Notes: generated by a model from the sequence alone, not told the origin. Counted from the first letter of the stretch, positions 1 through 7,376 are shown. The stretch is DNA of 7,576 bases from JBDNFP01 sp041689775 (GCA_041689775.1 JBDNFP010000433.1:1-7576), one strand, 5' to 3'. Program-made: numbers and translations.

Positions 1-11
1 ATCAGTCGCGA

Positions 12-42
12 TCAGACAACAGCCAGGTCTGACCTTATTTTT
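12..42 (+). terminator. possible weak terminator of an upstream gene
   Basis: TCAGAC (12-17) pairs with GTCTGA (27-32) around a 9-nt loop and is followed by CCTTATTTTT. The stem is short and the T-run is interrupted, so this is a tentative call. The rest of 1-128 shows no convincing gene and should hold the promoter of the hydrolase at 129. Confidence 0.3.
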
Positions 43-128
43 AAAATTATGTGCCTGTTTCGATGGGTAAGAAAGCAACTATCTCATTATCAGAACCTAA
101 AAATAGTAGGGTAGAGTATCAATAACTT

Positions 129-863
129 ATGGCACTATATAGAAAAACACTCGTATTGTTGCATGGCCATGGCATGGACGACCGGATTTGGGATGACCTG
201 TACCCCCTGCTCAATCAATATTATACCATTATATGCCCTAATATATCGCTTTTCACGACTTGTAATTCCATGGAAGACTACGCGGATGAGCTTCATCGAT
301 TACTTACTAATGCTTCCATCAGTCGCTGCACGTTGATTGGCCATTCCATGGGAGGGTATATTGGGTTAGCTTTTGCCGAGAAGTACGGCGATATGCTGGA
401 AGGCTTAGGTTTGTTTCATTCTACCGCCGTTGCCGATACAGATTCCAAGAAGCATCAACGGAATGAAATGGCAGAGCTGATTCGTACCCACGGAGCAAAG
501 GCATTTGTAAAGCATACTACCGCTAACCTATTCGGAGCTCGTTTCAAAGAGCTTTTTCCCGAAAAAGTGCAGGAGTACATTAATCGTTACGAGTTGCTTC
601 CGTCTAAGGCTATGGCAACGGGCATGGAAGCCATGCGGGACCGCCTCGACAGAACGAAGGTCTTGGCTAGCCTACCTTTTCCGATATTGTTTATTATCGG
701 TATGCACGATCAGCTGGTATCTTTTGAAAATACGATGGAGCAGGTGAAATATCCGAAGCAGGGGTATCCATTTATTATGGCGGAGGCCGGGCATATGGCC
801 ATGGTCGAACGGCCGGATGCGTCTTCCCGGATTATCCGTTGGTACATGGATATGGTAAAGTAA
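129..863 (+). CDS. alpha/beta hydrolase, cytoplasmic, substrate unknown
   Basis: This 244-residue protein is a compact alpha/beta-hydrolase-fold enzyme, probably a cytoplasmic esterase, lactonase or C-C hydrolase, since no signal peptide is visible. An oxyanion-hole motif LLHGHG lies at residues 10-15. The nucleophile elbow GHSMGG puts the catalytic Ser at 73, the acid is probably Asp194 in GMHDQLV, and the His is His222 in AGHMAMVERP. Residues of about 95-180 form a helical cap that would set substrate specificity. The order and spacing of the triad are normal and the length is typical of the family, so the gene looks intact. The ATG at 129 places the first beta strand right at the N-terminus, as in relatives; only a weak purine-rich stretch precedes it. 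It ends in TAA. It resembles 3-oxoadipate enol-lactonase-like enzymes in general form, but the substrate cannot be read from sequence. It seems to be a single-gene unit, 266 bp from the next gene. Confidence 0.9.
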   Translation: MALYRKTLVLLHGHGMDDRIWDDLYPLLNQYYTIICPNISLFTTCNSMEDYADELHRLLTNASISRCTLIGHSMGGYIGLAFAEKYGDMLEGLGLFHSTAVADTDSKKHQRNEMAELIRTHGAKAFVKHTTANLFGARFKELFPEKVQEYINRYELLPSKAMATGMEAMRDRLDRTKVLASLPFPILFIIGMHDQLVSFENTMEQVKYPKQGYPFIMAEAGHMAMVERPDASSRIIRWYMDMVK

Positions 864-955
864 GAGTAAGTACTAAGGCAGAATTAGTTTGCATTATTAA
901 TTTAGTCAAATCAATGGCTAATATTCTCTATATCAAATATTTATAAAAATATAAC

Positions 956-990
956 AGCTATAAGCTAATAGCTAATAGCTATCAGCTACT
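956..990. repeat. five-copy 7-bp tandem repeat AGCTANN
   Basis: AGCTA recurs at 956, 963, 970, 977 and 984, exactly every 7 bp. The units are AGCTATA, AGCTAAT, AGCTAAT, AGCTATC and AGCTACT. Because AGCT is its own reverse complement, the array can also fold on itself. It lies in the spacer between the two hydrolase genes, in AT-rich DNA. Whether it is inert or regulatory cannot be told from the sequence. Confidence 0.85.
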
Positions 991-1016
991 TAACTCTTGT
1001 TGGCTTGCATAAATAG

Positions 1017-1047
1017 AGTCTGTTTGGACCAGTACTCTGGACAGACT
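1017..1047 (+). other. stem-loop in the spacer before the lipoprotein hydrolase
   Basis: AGTCTGT (1017-1023) pairs with ACAGACT (1041-1047). Inside it CCAG (1029-1032) pairs with CTGG (1037-1040) around a TACT loop, leaving a 5-nt bulge on the left arm. The right arm is followed by TCTCATTTTGGG, a poor T-run, so this is at best a weak terminator for the upstream hydrolase. It could equally be part of the leader of the gene at 1130 or an operator. The pairing is visible; the role is a guess. Confidence 0.4.
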
Positions 1048-1129
1048 TCTCATTTTGGGAAAATGTAAACGAAAAAGTGTGTGCAGTCGTTATTGATTCT
1101 TAAACAATCGATCCATAGATTTAACTGAC

Positions 1130-2332
1130 ATGAAACAACGGTATGACTTTCTCCCCTTGCGCAAAGCGTGGTTACTCATTGTATGGGGTACTTTATTTCT
1201 AGCATCTTGTAGCCGTGATAACGAACCTACGGTACCTCAAAATCAATACATGGTTGAGAGTAGTGTTATTACAGAGCTTTCCAAAGATCAGGTTATCCAG
1301 CAGGTTACTGCGCTGAGCCCGGTGCTATCCGGCTTTGTTCGAAACGGCGTAAAAGTATACCGCCTTACGTACAAGACTAAGAATACAGACGGCACCGATA
1401 TACTAGCTACCGGTGCTTTAATTATACCCGTTACAACGCAACCCGCCGCTATGATTAGTGTGCAGCACGGTACAATTACCAGCGAAAGTCAGGCTCCTTC
1501 CAACTACGGAGCTGGTTCTGAGGCTGCTACGGCAGGGTCATTATTCGGGGCGCTGGGTTATATTATTGCCTACCCTGATTACATTGGCTATGGTGCATCC
1601 AAAGAGCTGCCCCATCCTTACGAGCATCGTGCTTCACTGGCCTCCGCCAGTCTCGATATGCTTCGCGCAGCCAAGGAATTTTTGAAAAATCAGAATGAGG
1701 TAGACTGGAACGAGAAGCTGTATCTGGCTGGCTACTCGGAAGGAGGCTATGCGACCCTTTCGTTACAGAAAAAAATTGAAGAAGAAGCCTCGACAGAATT
1801 TAACCTGCGGGCGTCGAGTTGCGGAGCTGGTGCCTATGATAAGACGGCATTTATAAAGTACATAATCAATACGCCAACCTCCGGGGTAGCGGGCTTCAAC
1901 CGTTCCTATTTGTGGGTGACGCTTACCTACAATCAGGTGTACGGGCTCAATCGACCGGCATCGGCTTTCTTCAAGGAGCCATACGCTACTCAGATTCAGC
2001 AGTCGGGTATAAATGCCAATATTAAGGTGTCGTTTAATACCATCTTTACCAATAGCTTTATCAAAGGAATTAACGACGGAACCGATAAGGGTTTTCTGGA
2101 TGCCGTAGCAGACAATGATGTATATGACTGGAAACCACGTACCCCCACGCAGCTCTACCACGGTACTGCCGATCGACTGGTGTTTTACTTTAACTCACAA
2201 AACGCCTTTGACGCCATGACGAAGCGAGGGGCTGCTAGTGTCGCACTCATTCCTATTCAAGGCGGAGACCATGATACATCACTCACTGACTATCTGTTCG
2301 GAACCCTTACTTTTTTTACTACTAATCAGTAG
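1130..2332 (+). CDS. secreted lipoprotein alpha/beta hydrolase (lipase/esterase-like)
   Basis: The 400-residue product starts with a charged n-region, a hydrophobic core (WLLIVWGTLFLA) and a lipobox LASC with Cys27, so it should be processed by signal peptidase II and anchored in an envelope membrane. Ser follows the Cys, and acidic residues come soon after. The mature part is an alpha/beta hydrolase resembling secretory lipases and prolyl-oligopeptidase-like esterases. An oxyanion-type VQHG lies at 111-114, followed by a YPDYIGYG segment at 148-155. The nucleophile elbow GYSEGG gives Ser203, the acid is Asp348 in HGTADRLV, and the His is His381 in GGDHDTS. The triad is complete and the length is normal. 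The family usually cleaves ester bonds of lipids or small acylated compounds; the substrate is not inferable here. The ATG at 1130 is the only start giving a full signal peptide. A strong terminator follows, so it is probably transcribed alone. Confidence 0.9.
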   Translation: MKQRYDFLPLRKAWLLIVWGTLFLASCSRDNEPTVPQNQYMVESSVITELSKDQVIQQVTALSPVLSGFVRNGVKVYRLTYKTKNTDGTDILATGALIIPVTTQPAAMISVQHGTITSESQAPSNYGAGSEAATAGSLFGALGYIIAYPDYIGYGASKELPHPYEHRASLASASLDMLRAAKEFLKNQNEVDWNEKLYLAGYSEGGYATLSLQKKIEEEASTEFNLRASSCGAGAYDKTAFIKYIINTPTSGVAGFNRSYLWVTLTYNQVYGLNRPASAFFKEPYATQIQQSGINANIKVSFNTIFTNSFIKGINDGTDKGFLDAVADNDVYDWKPRTPTQLYHGTADRLVFYFNSQNAFDAMTKRGAASVALIPIQGGDHDTSLTDYLFGTLTFFTTNQ

Positions 2333-2364
2333 GGTTGTTGTGTAGGTTATAAAATTATTTTGGG

Positions 2365-2398
2365 CGGGGCTTCATCAAAAAGATGGTAGCCCCGTTTT
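2365..2398 (+). terminator. intrinsic terminator after the lipoprotein hydrolase
   Basis: CGGGGCT (2365-2371) pairs with AGCCCCG (2388-2394). The stem continues with CATC/GATG around an AAAAA loop, with a small internal mismatch between the two parts. TTTT follows directly at 2395-2398. It begins 33 bp after the stop codon of the hydrolase at 1130-2332 and is the best-formed terminator of the forward-strand half. Confidence 0.8.
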
Positions 2399-2543
2399 GG
2401 TTGGCTAATTATGGCTCAGAGTTTACTTAATCAGATCAATAGTGTACATTGTGCGGGTAAATCTGACCAACAATAGCGTAGCTTCCTGATAGTGGAAAAC
2501 CAGTAAAAATAGTATTGACGCTCACATAAATGAAGGCCTTAGT

Positions 2544-3497
2544 ATGATTCAGATAATCTTGTTACAGGCGAAGCCTACCCTTGAAAAAGAGGCCCAGAAA
2601 ATAAGCCGCGAGCTACCACAGGAAGTACGTAATTTCTTAGAGTTTGATCTGTTAAGAATCAAACACTACGAAGTATCGGTGTTTGACGTCGTGCTGATTG
2701 TCCTTTTGATCAGCTCCGCCCGCCTGATTGTCTGGTTGATTTCATCGTTGCTACGAAAAGGTTTTTTTCGCAGAAAACAGGTTGATAAAGGGCGGCAGGA
2801 AGCGGTCATTCAGCTGATCAAGTACTTCGTGTACGTAGTGGTGATTATTGTGGGCCTAGAAATAGTGGGTGTGCAGCTTTCGCTGCTATTAGCCGGTTCT
2901 GCGGCACTTCTGGTAGGCATCGGGTTGGGATTGCAGCAAACGTTCAACGACTTGGTATCGGGCCTTATTTTGCTTTTTGAAGGAAGTATCAACATTGGTG
3001 ATATAGTAGAGTTGGACAACGGATTGGTAGGCCGGATCGCGGAAGTGGGTCTCCGAACCTCCAAAGTCGAAACCCGTGATGCCATTGGGATTATCGTACC
3101 TAACTCTAAGTTTATCAACAATAACATTATTAACTGGTCGCATAATCGCTCACTTACGCGATTTATGGTGCAGGTAGGGGTGGCTTACCGCAATAACCCC
3201 CGGCACGTTGAAGCGATTCTTCTTACGGTGGCGCAGGCTCACATCGAAATAGCCAAAAGCCCGGGTCCAAACGTCCGGTTGAAAGATTTTGGGGAGTCGG
3301 GTGTGATGTATGAACTGCTTTTCTGGACGTACAGTGCCTGGCGTATCGAGTTCATCAAGAGCGAACTGCGCTACGTTATTTTTGAGAAATTCCAGGAAGA
3401 AGGAATCGAGATTCCGTTTAATCAATACGACCTGAACCTGAAAAGGGGATGGAGTGAGTTTGCGGATAAACTCAACAACAAAAACCCGAATGAGTAA
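2544..3497 (+). CDS. small-conductance mechanosensitive channel, MscS family
   Basis: This 317-residue inner-membrane protein has the three-helix MscS core. TM1 lies at about 46-70, TM2 at about 88-110, and the pore-lining TM3 at about 113-145 with the small-residue pattern LLAGSAALLVGIGLGLQQ. The phrase FNDLVSGL follows, then EGSINIGDIVEL, the start of the cytoplasmic beta domain. The VPNSKFINNNIINWS segment at 185-199 is the typical end of that domain. The rest is the alpha/beta cytoplasmic vestibule, ending with a lysine-rich tail. Members open under membrane tension and release solutes during hypo-osmotic shock. About 45 polar residues precede TM1, a short version compared with long periplasmic-domain relatives. 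The gene follows a terminator with a 145-bp gap and so probably has its own promoter. I saw no convincing Bacteroidota-type promoter. It ends in TAA and looks intact. Confidence 0.93.
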   Translation: MIQIILLQAKPTLEKEAQKISRELPQEVRNFLEFDLLRIKHYEVSVFDVVLIVLLISSARLIVWLISSLLRKGFFRRKQVDKGRQEAVIQLIKYFVYVVVIIVGLEIVGVQLSLLLAGSAALLVGIGLGLQQTFNDLVSGLILLFEGSINIGDIVELDNGLVGRIAEVGLRTSKVETRDAIGIIVPNSKFINNNIINWSHNRSLTRFMVQVGVAYRNNPRHVEAILLTVAQAHIEIAKSPGPNVRLKDFGESGVMYELLFWTYSAWRIEFIKSELRYVIFEKFQEEGIEIPFNQYDLNLKRGWSEFADKLNNKNPNE

Positions 3498-3645
3498 TTG
3501 CGTAGGGAAACCTTTTGAGAAACAATTAGCGTTTCAACAACTACAATGCTGCCCATGATTCTCATGAGACCCTTGTGTTTTTAAATTATTCTTAATGCCG
3601 ACAGCCGTGTAACCGCGCTGACTGTCCTTAGCTACCCTAATTGAA

Positions 3646-4518
3646 ATGTCGACTATCCTAGATCTGGTTGGGAACACCCCGCTTGTTGAATTAAAGAATA
3701 TCAATCCCAATCCTAATGTCACTATCTACGGTAAGCTGGAAGGGAATAATCCAAGCAGCAGCGTGAAAGACCGGGCGGCGTTGAGCATGATCCAAGGAGC
3801 CCTCGAACGGGGAGAAATTGATACAAGTACCCGTCTGATTGAGGCCACGAGTGGCAATACGGGCATTGCCTTAGCCATGATTGCCAGTATTTATGGCATC
3901 GAGATAGAGTTGGTTATGCCCGAAAACTCTACCCGGGAGCGAGTGCTGACTATGGAAGCTTTTGGGGCCAAAGTAACCCTTACCGACGGGATAGAAAGTG
4001 CCCGTGACTACGCCGATGCCAAAGCATTGGAACCCGGCTACTTTATGTTGAACCAGTTTGCCAACCCCGATAACTGGAAGGCGCACTACCGCACTACCGG
4101 ACCTGAAATCTGGCGGGACACACAAGGTGAGGTTACCCATTTTGTATCGTCAATGGGTACTACAGGTACCATCATGGGTACTTCGCGCTACCTGAAAAAA
4201 CAAAATTCCGGCGTTCAGATCGTTGGGTGCCAACCCACCGACGGGTCGAGCATACCGGGCATCCGGAAATGGCCTGAGGAATACCTACCCAAGATATTTG
4301 AGCGGGAGCGCGTAGATCAGGTTATGGAAGTTTCTGCCGAGAACGCCGCAATTATGGCTCGTCGTTTAGCGCGGGAGGAAGGCGTATTCTCCGGCATGAG
4401 TAGCGGCGGAGCTGCTTGGGTAGCCATTCAGTTGGCCCAAACGTTGGATTCCGGTATCATCGTCACCATTGTCTGCGATCGGGGCGATCGCTACCTGTCG
4501 AGCAATTTGTTTGCTTAA
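3646..4518 (+). CDS. cysM: cysteine synthase B (O-acetylserine sulfhydrylase), CysM type
   Basis: This PLP enzyme makes L-cysteine from O-acetyl-L-serine and sulfide; the B isozyme of enteric bacteria also accepts thiosulfate. At 290 residues it is slightly short for the family but complete. Key parts are all visible: the N-terminal LVGNTPLVEL, PLP Lys41 in SSSVKDRAA, the substrate loop TSGNTG at 68-73, the phosphate-binding GTTGT at 171-175, GMSSGGA at 250-256, and CDRGDRYLS near the C-terminus, where Cys277 contacts the PLP ring nitrogen in CysM-type enzymes (CysK has Ser there). The CDRGDRYL ending and the acidic/polar PSSSVKDR context favour CysM over CysK. The ATG at 3646 lies 148 bp after the mscS stop, with no good Shine-Dalgarno. 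Its TAA (4516-4518) overlaps the stop codon of a decayed minus-strand gene, so the two were tail-to-tail neighbours. Confidence 0.93.
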   Translation: MSTILDLVGNTPLVELKNINPNPNVTIYGKLEGNNPSSSVKDRAALSMIQGALERGEIDTSTRLIEATSGNTGIALAMIASIYGIEIELVMPENSTRERVLTMEAFGAKVTLTDGIESARDYADAKALEPGYFMLNQFANPDNWKAHYRTTGPEIWRDTQGEVTHFVSSMGTTGTIMGTSRYLKKQNSGVQIVGCQPTDGSSIPGIRKWPEEYLPKIFERERVDQVMEVSAENAAIMARRLAREEGVFSGMSSGGAAWVAIQLAQTLDSGIIVTIVCDRGDRYLSSNLFA

Positions 4519-5036
4519 CTCTTCCATTTAATGTTACAACCCATGCCTAGGGTGCTGAGGCTCCTGGATGGGTGAGCCCGTCAGTACCGCATCAAGTCTT
4601 CACCCGTTAGAGGGGTTGGGTGCGCCACGCGCAGACGGTATTCGTTGAGACGACCGCGATATACTAGTCTTAAATCACGATCAAATAAATAAAAATACGG
4701 AGTACAGGCAGCATCGTAAATCCGGGCTACTTTTTGTGTAGCGTTATAGAGGTAAGGAAAGGTATAGCTGGCTTCCTAGGCCAGCTGCTGCATTTCGGGT
4801 CCACTTTACTATATCGTCAGAGCTGATAGCCACAAACCCGATCCCTTTGGGCTGGTAGTAGTGTGCACCAGCTCGGGTTGATATGAACTACGTAGGGGCA
4901 ATGGTTAGAGCCAAACATGATGACTGTTCCGCGTTCTCCCCGCACATCATGCAGCGAAAGCATGTTTCCGGAAGCAGTGTTAGGTAATATAAAATCGGGT
5001 GCCCAACGGAAGCATGGTAGATTCGGTAAGCGCCAT
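4515..5036 (-). pseudogene. decayed thioredoxin/AhpC-TSA-like (redoxin) gene
   Basis: The minus strand of this otherwise gene-free stretch encodes a recognisable thioredoxin-fold protein broken across frames. From ATG 5036 it reads MALTESTMLPLG, then after a shift APDFILPNTASGNMLSLHDV. Next come TVIMFGSNHCPYVVHINP, then QPKGIGFVAISSDD, then MQQLA, a TAG (4776-4778), EASYTFPYLYNATQ, and AACTPYFYLFDRDLRLVYRG. TGSPIQEPQHP and the ending MGCNIKWKS follow in further frames. This order matches intact members of the family from memory, about 185-195 residues against 174 codons here. The relatives carry CNHC; here the first Cys codon is TCT (4907-4909). Frameshifts occur near 5002, in 4855-4880, near 4800, near 4605 and near 4545, where one extra base seems present, and some codons are missing. 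Its stop (4515-4517) overlaps the cysM stop. The damage is too extensive for a few sequencing errors. Confidence 0.88.
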
Positions 5037-5086
5037 AAGTTTTAGTGTTGTGAACAGAAAGTCATCTCATGATTGTATCTATTAAC

Positions 5087-5106
5087 AACACATCCCGGGT
5101 GTTTTT
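5087..5106 (+). terminator. weak hairpin with T-run between the two damaged genes
   Basis: AACAC (5087-5091) pairs with GTGTT (5099-5103) around ATCCCGG and is followed by more T. The stem has only 5 bp. If it acts, it would stop rightward transcription running past cysM, but no forward gene lies close enough to make this convincing. Confidence 0.25.
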
Positions 5107-5141
5107 GCGTTTCCTAAGCCACGCATTAGTCATCACCTGAC

Positions 5142-5381
5142 CTACTCCTGAGTAATCTCTTTGCTCTGCCGTTCGGGATCGATTAACTTCATGAGGCTTT
5201 TCGAGAAACTTACCAGTTTTTCAAAGTCCTTATTCTTGGCTTTTCGAAGTTTGTTATTAAAAGTCAGAATGGCCTCGCCGTTACTTTCGAGGTGGTCAAT
5301 GGTACTATGCTCGATGAGTTGTCGTAGTCCCGGACTCATAAATTCGTCCATCGCATCTTTATCTTCTACTTTGACGCTAAA
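5142..5381 (-). pseudogene. C-terminal tail of the SulP transporter after the second stop
   Basis: These 79 codons are in frame with the transporter and finish its last domain. The junction FSR-stop-FSVKVEDKDAMDEFM and the later HLESNGEAILTFNN match a pattern I know from an uncharacterised soluble domain on other bacterial membrane proteins (a P.FS..Y.L.GED..AV...F...L..FLE block, then VEG.G..LL.Y). That makes a separate gene starting at the internal ATG (5351, 69 residues) unlikely. The tail ends with a charged helical region KLVSFSKSLMKLIDPERQ. Confidence 0.7.
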
Positions 5382-6581
5382 TTACCGCGAAAAGTTAAGG
5401 TACTGCTCATAGTCAATATCCTTGCGTACAGATATATCAATGATCCGTTCCAAAAAGTCATTTCTCTCAATGGTGAATTTAGGAATCCTGAAAGGGAGCC
5501 TGATTAAGTCTACGGTGATGGTATACTCCTGGTAGCTCGAAAATGCTCCTTTTTCAAACTGAACATCAAAAATTTCCCATTCCAGATTTCGGGTTTTACC
5601 CGAAATGCGGTTAAAAGTGGCGTCCACCGGACGACTTTTGAAGAAATAAAACGTTTCCAGATATTCCAGCTCGTCGGTTGGTTCGGGAATAAAGTCGTAG
5701 TTGTTTTCAATGGCCATCGCTTTCAGGCGTAGCTGCCGGGGTGAAAGCTCCCCCTCCGGATCTTTAAGAAGCTTTAAAGCCAACTTATTTTTGGAGGTAG
5801 AAAAGTAGTTGCCCAGCCCCGTGAAACTTACTTTGCCGTCGGTGGCGAGATGTAATCGCTGAAAATCATAGAGGTGCTCCATGATGGAGAGGTCAATCAG
5901 TAGTGCCTTTCCGGTGTTGATGGTTACCTTGACCCCGGGCGGAATTTGTTCTAGTATATTGGTGAGCCGGATCGTGGTCAGAAAGTTGGCAATACCGTCG
6001 AGTGTCAATAGGTAATTGTTCTCCGGTTGCTTTTCCAGCGTAAACTTTGACTTAAATATCAGCTTAAAGAAATGGGGTATACTGACTTTAGCAATGAATA
6101 AGTGCGCTATCAGTACGATAATCAAACCACAAAAAACACCCACGAGTAGGTTGGTCATTAGGGTAATAATCAGGGTAGTGGTGAAGAATACTAATTGCTC
6201 AAACCCTTGTTCGTATACGTATCGGAATACCTTGGGTGAGGCAAGCCGGGTGCCGATATTAATCAGTAGGATGGCTAGGGCCGCCAGCGGGATAATTTGA
6301 ATAAAGGGAGATAAAATAAAGATAAATGCCAAGAGCAGTATGCCATGGTAAAAATTGGACCACTTGGTTTTGGCAAAATTTTGAATGTTGACCGTACTCC
6401 TCACGATCACGGTTATGACGGGTAACCCGCCGATCATACCAGATATCATGGTGCTAAGGCCAATGGCTACCAGATCCTTATTCAGATTTGTTTTACGTTT
6501 GTAAGGGTCAAGTTTATCGATGGCCTTGCAGCTGGCCAGTGACTCGATACTGGCAATGAGGGTGATCGAAAAAACCGAAAC
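5382..6581 (-). pseudogene. middle fragment of the SulP transporter: last membrane helices, STAS, start of C-terminal domain
   Basis: Numbered on the intact frame, residues 266-309 give the highly conserved SulP stretch ASIESLASCKAIDKLDPYK and DLVAIGLST, but they precede the first ATG of the fragment (6449). If restarted there, the product would be 355 residues (310-664): MISGMIGGLPVITVIVRST, helices to about 428, and a STAS-like domain at about 452-525 (KALLIDLSIMEHLYDF). Then comes a linker with ELSPRQLRLKAMAIENN and a domain from about 570 containing EWEIFDVQFE and RIPKFTIERNDFLERI. A product beginning at 6449 would lack the first two thirds of the membrane core, so it is best read as part of the pseudogene. 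Confidence 0.75.
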
Positions 6582-7376
6582 TTAGAAAGGCCAGGTGTTA
6601 ATTTTTGAGAAATTAGGAAACATGATGGCTTTCAGCGGACTGTCGGGGATGTTGACCAGCAAATGCGGACCCACCAGATACTCCTTACCCAGAAAAGAAA
6701 AGATGTGAGTTTCTAAAAAACCAAACATATACACAAAAGGAATAGCGGTAACCAACACCCATACCGGAGCTGGCAACAGATGCAGGAACCTGGAGGTGGT
6801 TCGGCCGTGTAGAATAATTAGTATAAATCCCACGAGCGAGATCGTGGCTACGTAAGGATTGATTTGGGGTAGTTGCTGAAAAATATCGGCGATCGTCTGC
6901 AAAACACTCATGCTGGAAGCCTTGATACCCAGGGCTACGTGGATTTGTTTAGCCAAAATAATGACTCCGATGGCTGCCAGTATCCTGCGAATCACGGTGG
7001 AGTGGAATACCTCCGCGAGGCGGCCTAGTTTCAATAGACTCAGTAGTACCTGAATGCCCCCCGATACTACAACGGCGGCAAAGATATAGTTGAGAGTTTG
7101 GCCCGTACCGTTGTTAAGGGTAATGGCAGAACCCAGTATAACGGCAATGAGACCAGCGGTTGGGCCATTGATGGCCAAATGGCTACCCCGAAAAAAAGTA
7201 GTAACAATACCTCCGATAATGGCCGAAAAGACACCAGCCATGGGTGGTGCTTCGGAGGCAATGGCAATACCTAACCCAAGAGGTAAAGCAACAAGTGATA
7301 CACTGATCGCAGCGAGCAAATCACTATGCCAGTTTTGTTTAAGTCCTTCAAATCCGGACTTGAGCACGGTATGCAT
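6582..7376 (-). CDS. N-terminal fragment of the SulP transporter (264 aa)
   Basis: This is the only part of the broken transporter that would be made from the original start. WHSDLLAAISVSLVALPLGLGIA (about 16-38) is the usual SulP TM1, followed by SEAPPMAGVFSAIIGG and the substrate-region motif AINGPTAGL (68-76). Further hydrophobic segments continue to about residue 230, and a short extracellular-style loop with PDSPLKAIMFPNFS precedes the stop. ATG 7376 gives the canonical N-terminus; no in-frame ATG or GTG was found in the codons just upstream, and no Shine-Dalgarno is visible. About 200 residues of the membrane domain that intact relatives need are missing, so an independent function is unlikely. 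Confidence 0.8.
   Translation of the reverse strand: MHTVLKSGFEGLKQNWHSDLLAAISVSLVALPLGLGIAIASEAPPMAGVFSAIIGGIVTTFFRGSHLAINGPTAGLIAVILGSAITLNNGTGQTLNYIFAAVVVSGGIQVLLSLLKLGRLAEVFHSTVIRRILAAIGVIILAKQIHVALGIKASSMSVLQTIADIFQQLPQINPYVATISLVGFILIILHGRTTSRFLHLLPAPVWVLVTAIPFVYMFGFLETHIFSFLGKEYLVGPHLLVNIPDSPLKAIMFPNFSKINTWPF

Larger units (their letters stand above)
5142..7376 (-). pseudogene. SulP-family anion transporter gene with two in-frame stop codons
   Basis: One minus-strand frame runs from ATG 7376 to TAG 5142-5144, 745 codons including the last stop, and is interrupted only by TAA at 6582-6584 (codon 265) and TAA at 5382-5384 (codon 665). No frameshift is present. Both breaks fall inside conserved sequence: transmembrane text continues after the first (VSVFSITLIASIES), and the C-terminal domain continues after the second (FSVKVEDKDAMDEFM). 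The intact form would be a SulP carrier (TC 2.A.53) with a STAS domain and a further cytoplasmic domain, moving sulfate, bicarbonate or another anion. As read, the first product stops after 264 residues and lacks much of the membrane domain and all of STAS, so it is very probably inactive. Real gene ends at 863 and elsewhere here also use TAA, so TAA reassignment is excluded. Recent inactivation or base-call error are the likely causes; the retained frame suggests recency. Confidence 0.85.

Noticed and set aside
1..111. Open plus-strand frame from the left edge to a TAG at 109-111, a possible C-terminus of an upstream gene
   Set aside because: Only 36 codons of non-distinctive composition, and a possible terminator hairpin (12-42) sits inside it; no family resemblance was seen.
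1023..1057. TTTG (1023-1026) and TCATTTTG (1050-1057) as a Bacteroidota-type promoter for the lipoprotein hydrolase
   Set aside because: The second box has a mismatch at a key base and the 23-nt gap is longer than usual; the boxes also overlap a stem-loop.
1763..2161. 132-codon minus-strand frame inside the lipoprotein hydrolase
   Set aside because: It lies wholly within a gene with a complete signal peptide and catalytic triad; the antisense product has no recognisable features.
2810..3143. Two minus-strand frames across the MscS transmembrane region
   Set aside because: They are antisense to a strongly conserved channel core and lack family features.
3600..3626. GACAG/CTGTC pairing just upstream of cysM as a possible leader hairpin or riboswitch
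   Set aside because: A 5-bp stem with a 17-nt loop is not above chance, and no known riboswitch pattern fits.
4476..4492. Inverted repeat GCGATC...GATCGC near the end of cysM
   Set aside because: It encodes the conserved CDRGDR segment of the enzyme, so codon use explains it.
5142..5351. Separate small gene of 69 codons after the transporter
   Set aside because: It is in the same frame as the transporter and completes a domain interrupted by the TAA at 5382-5384.
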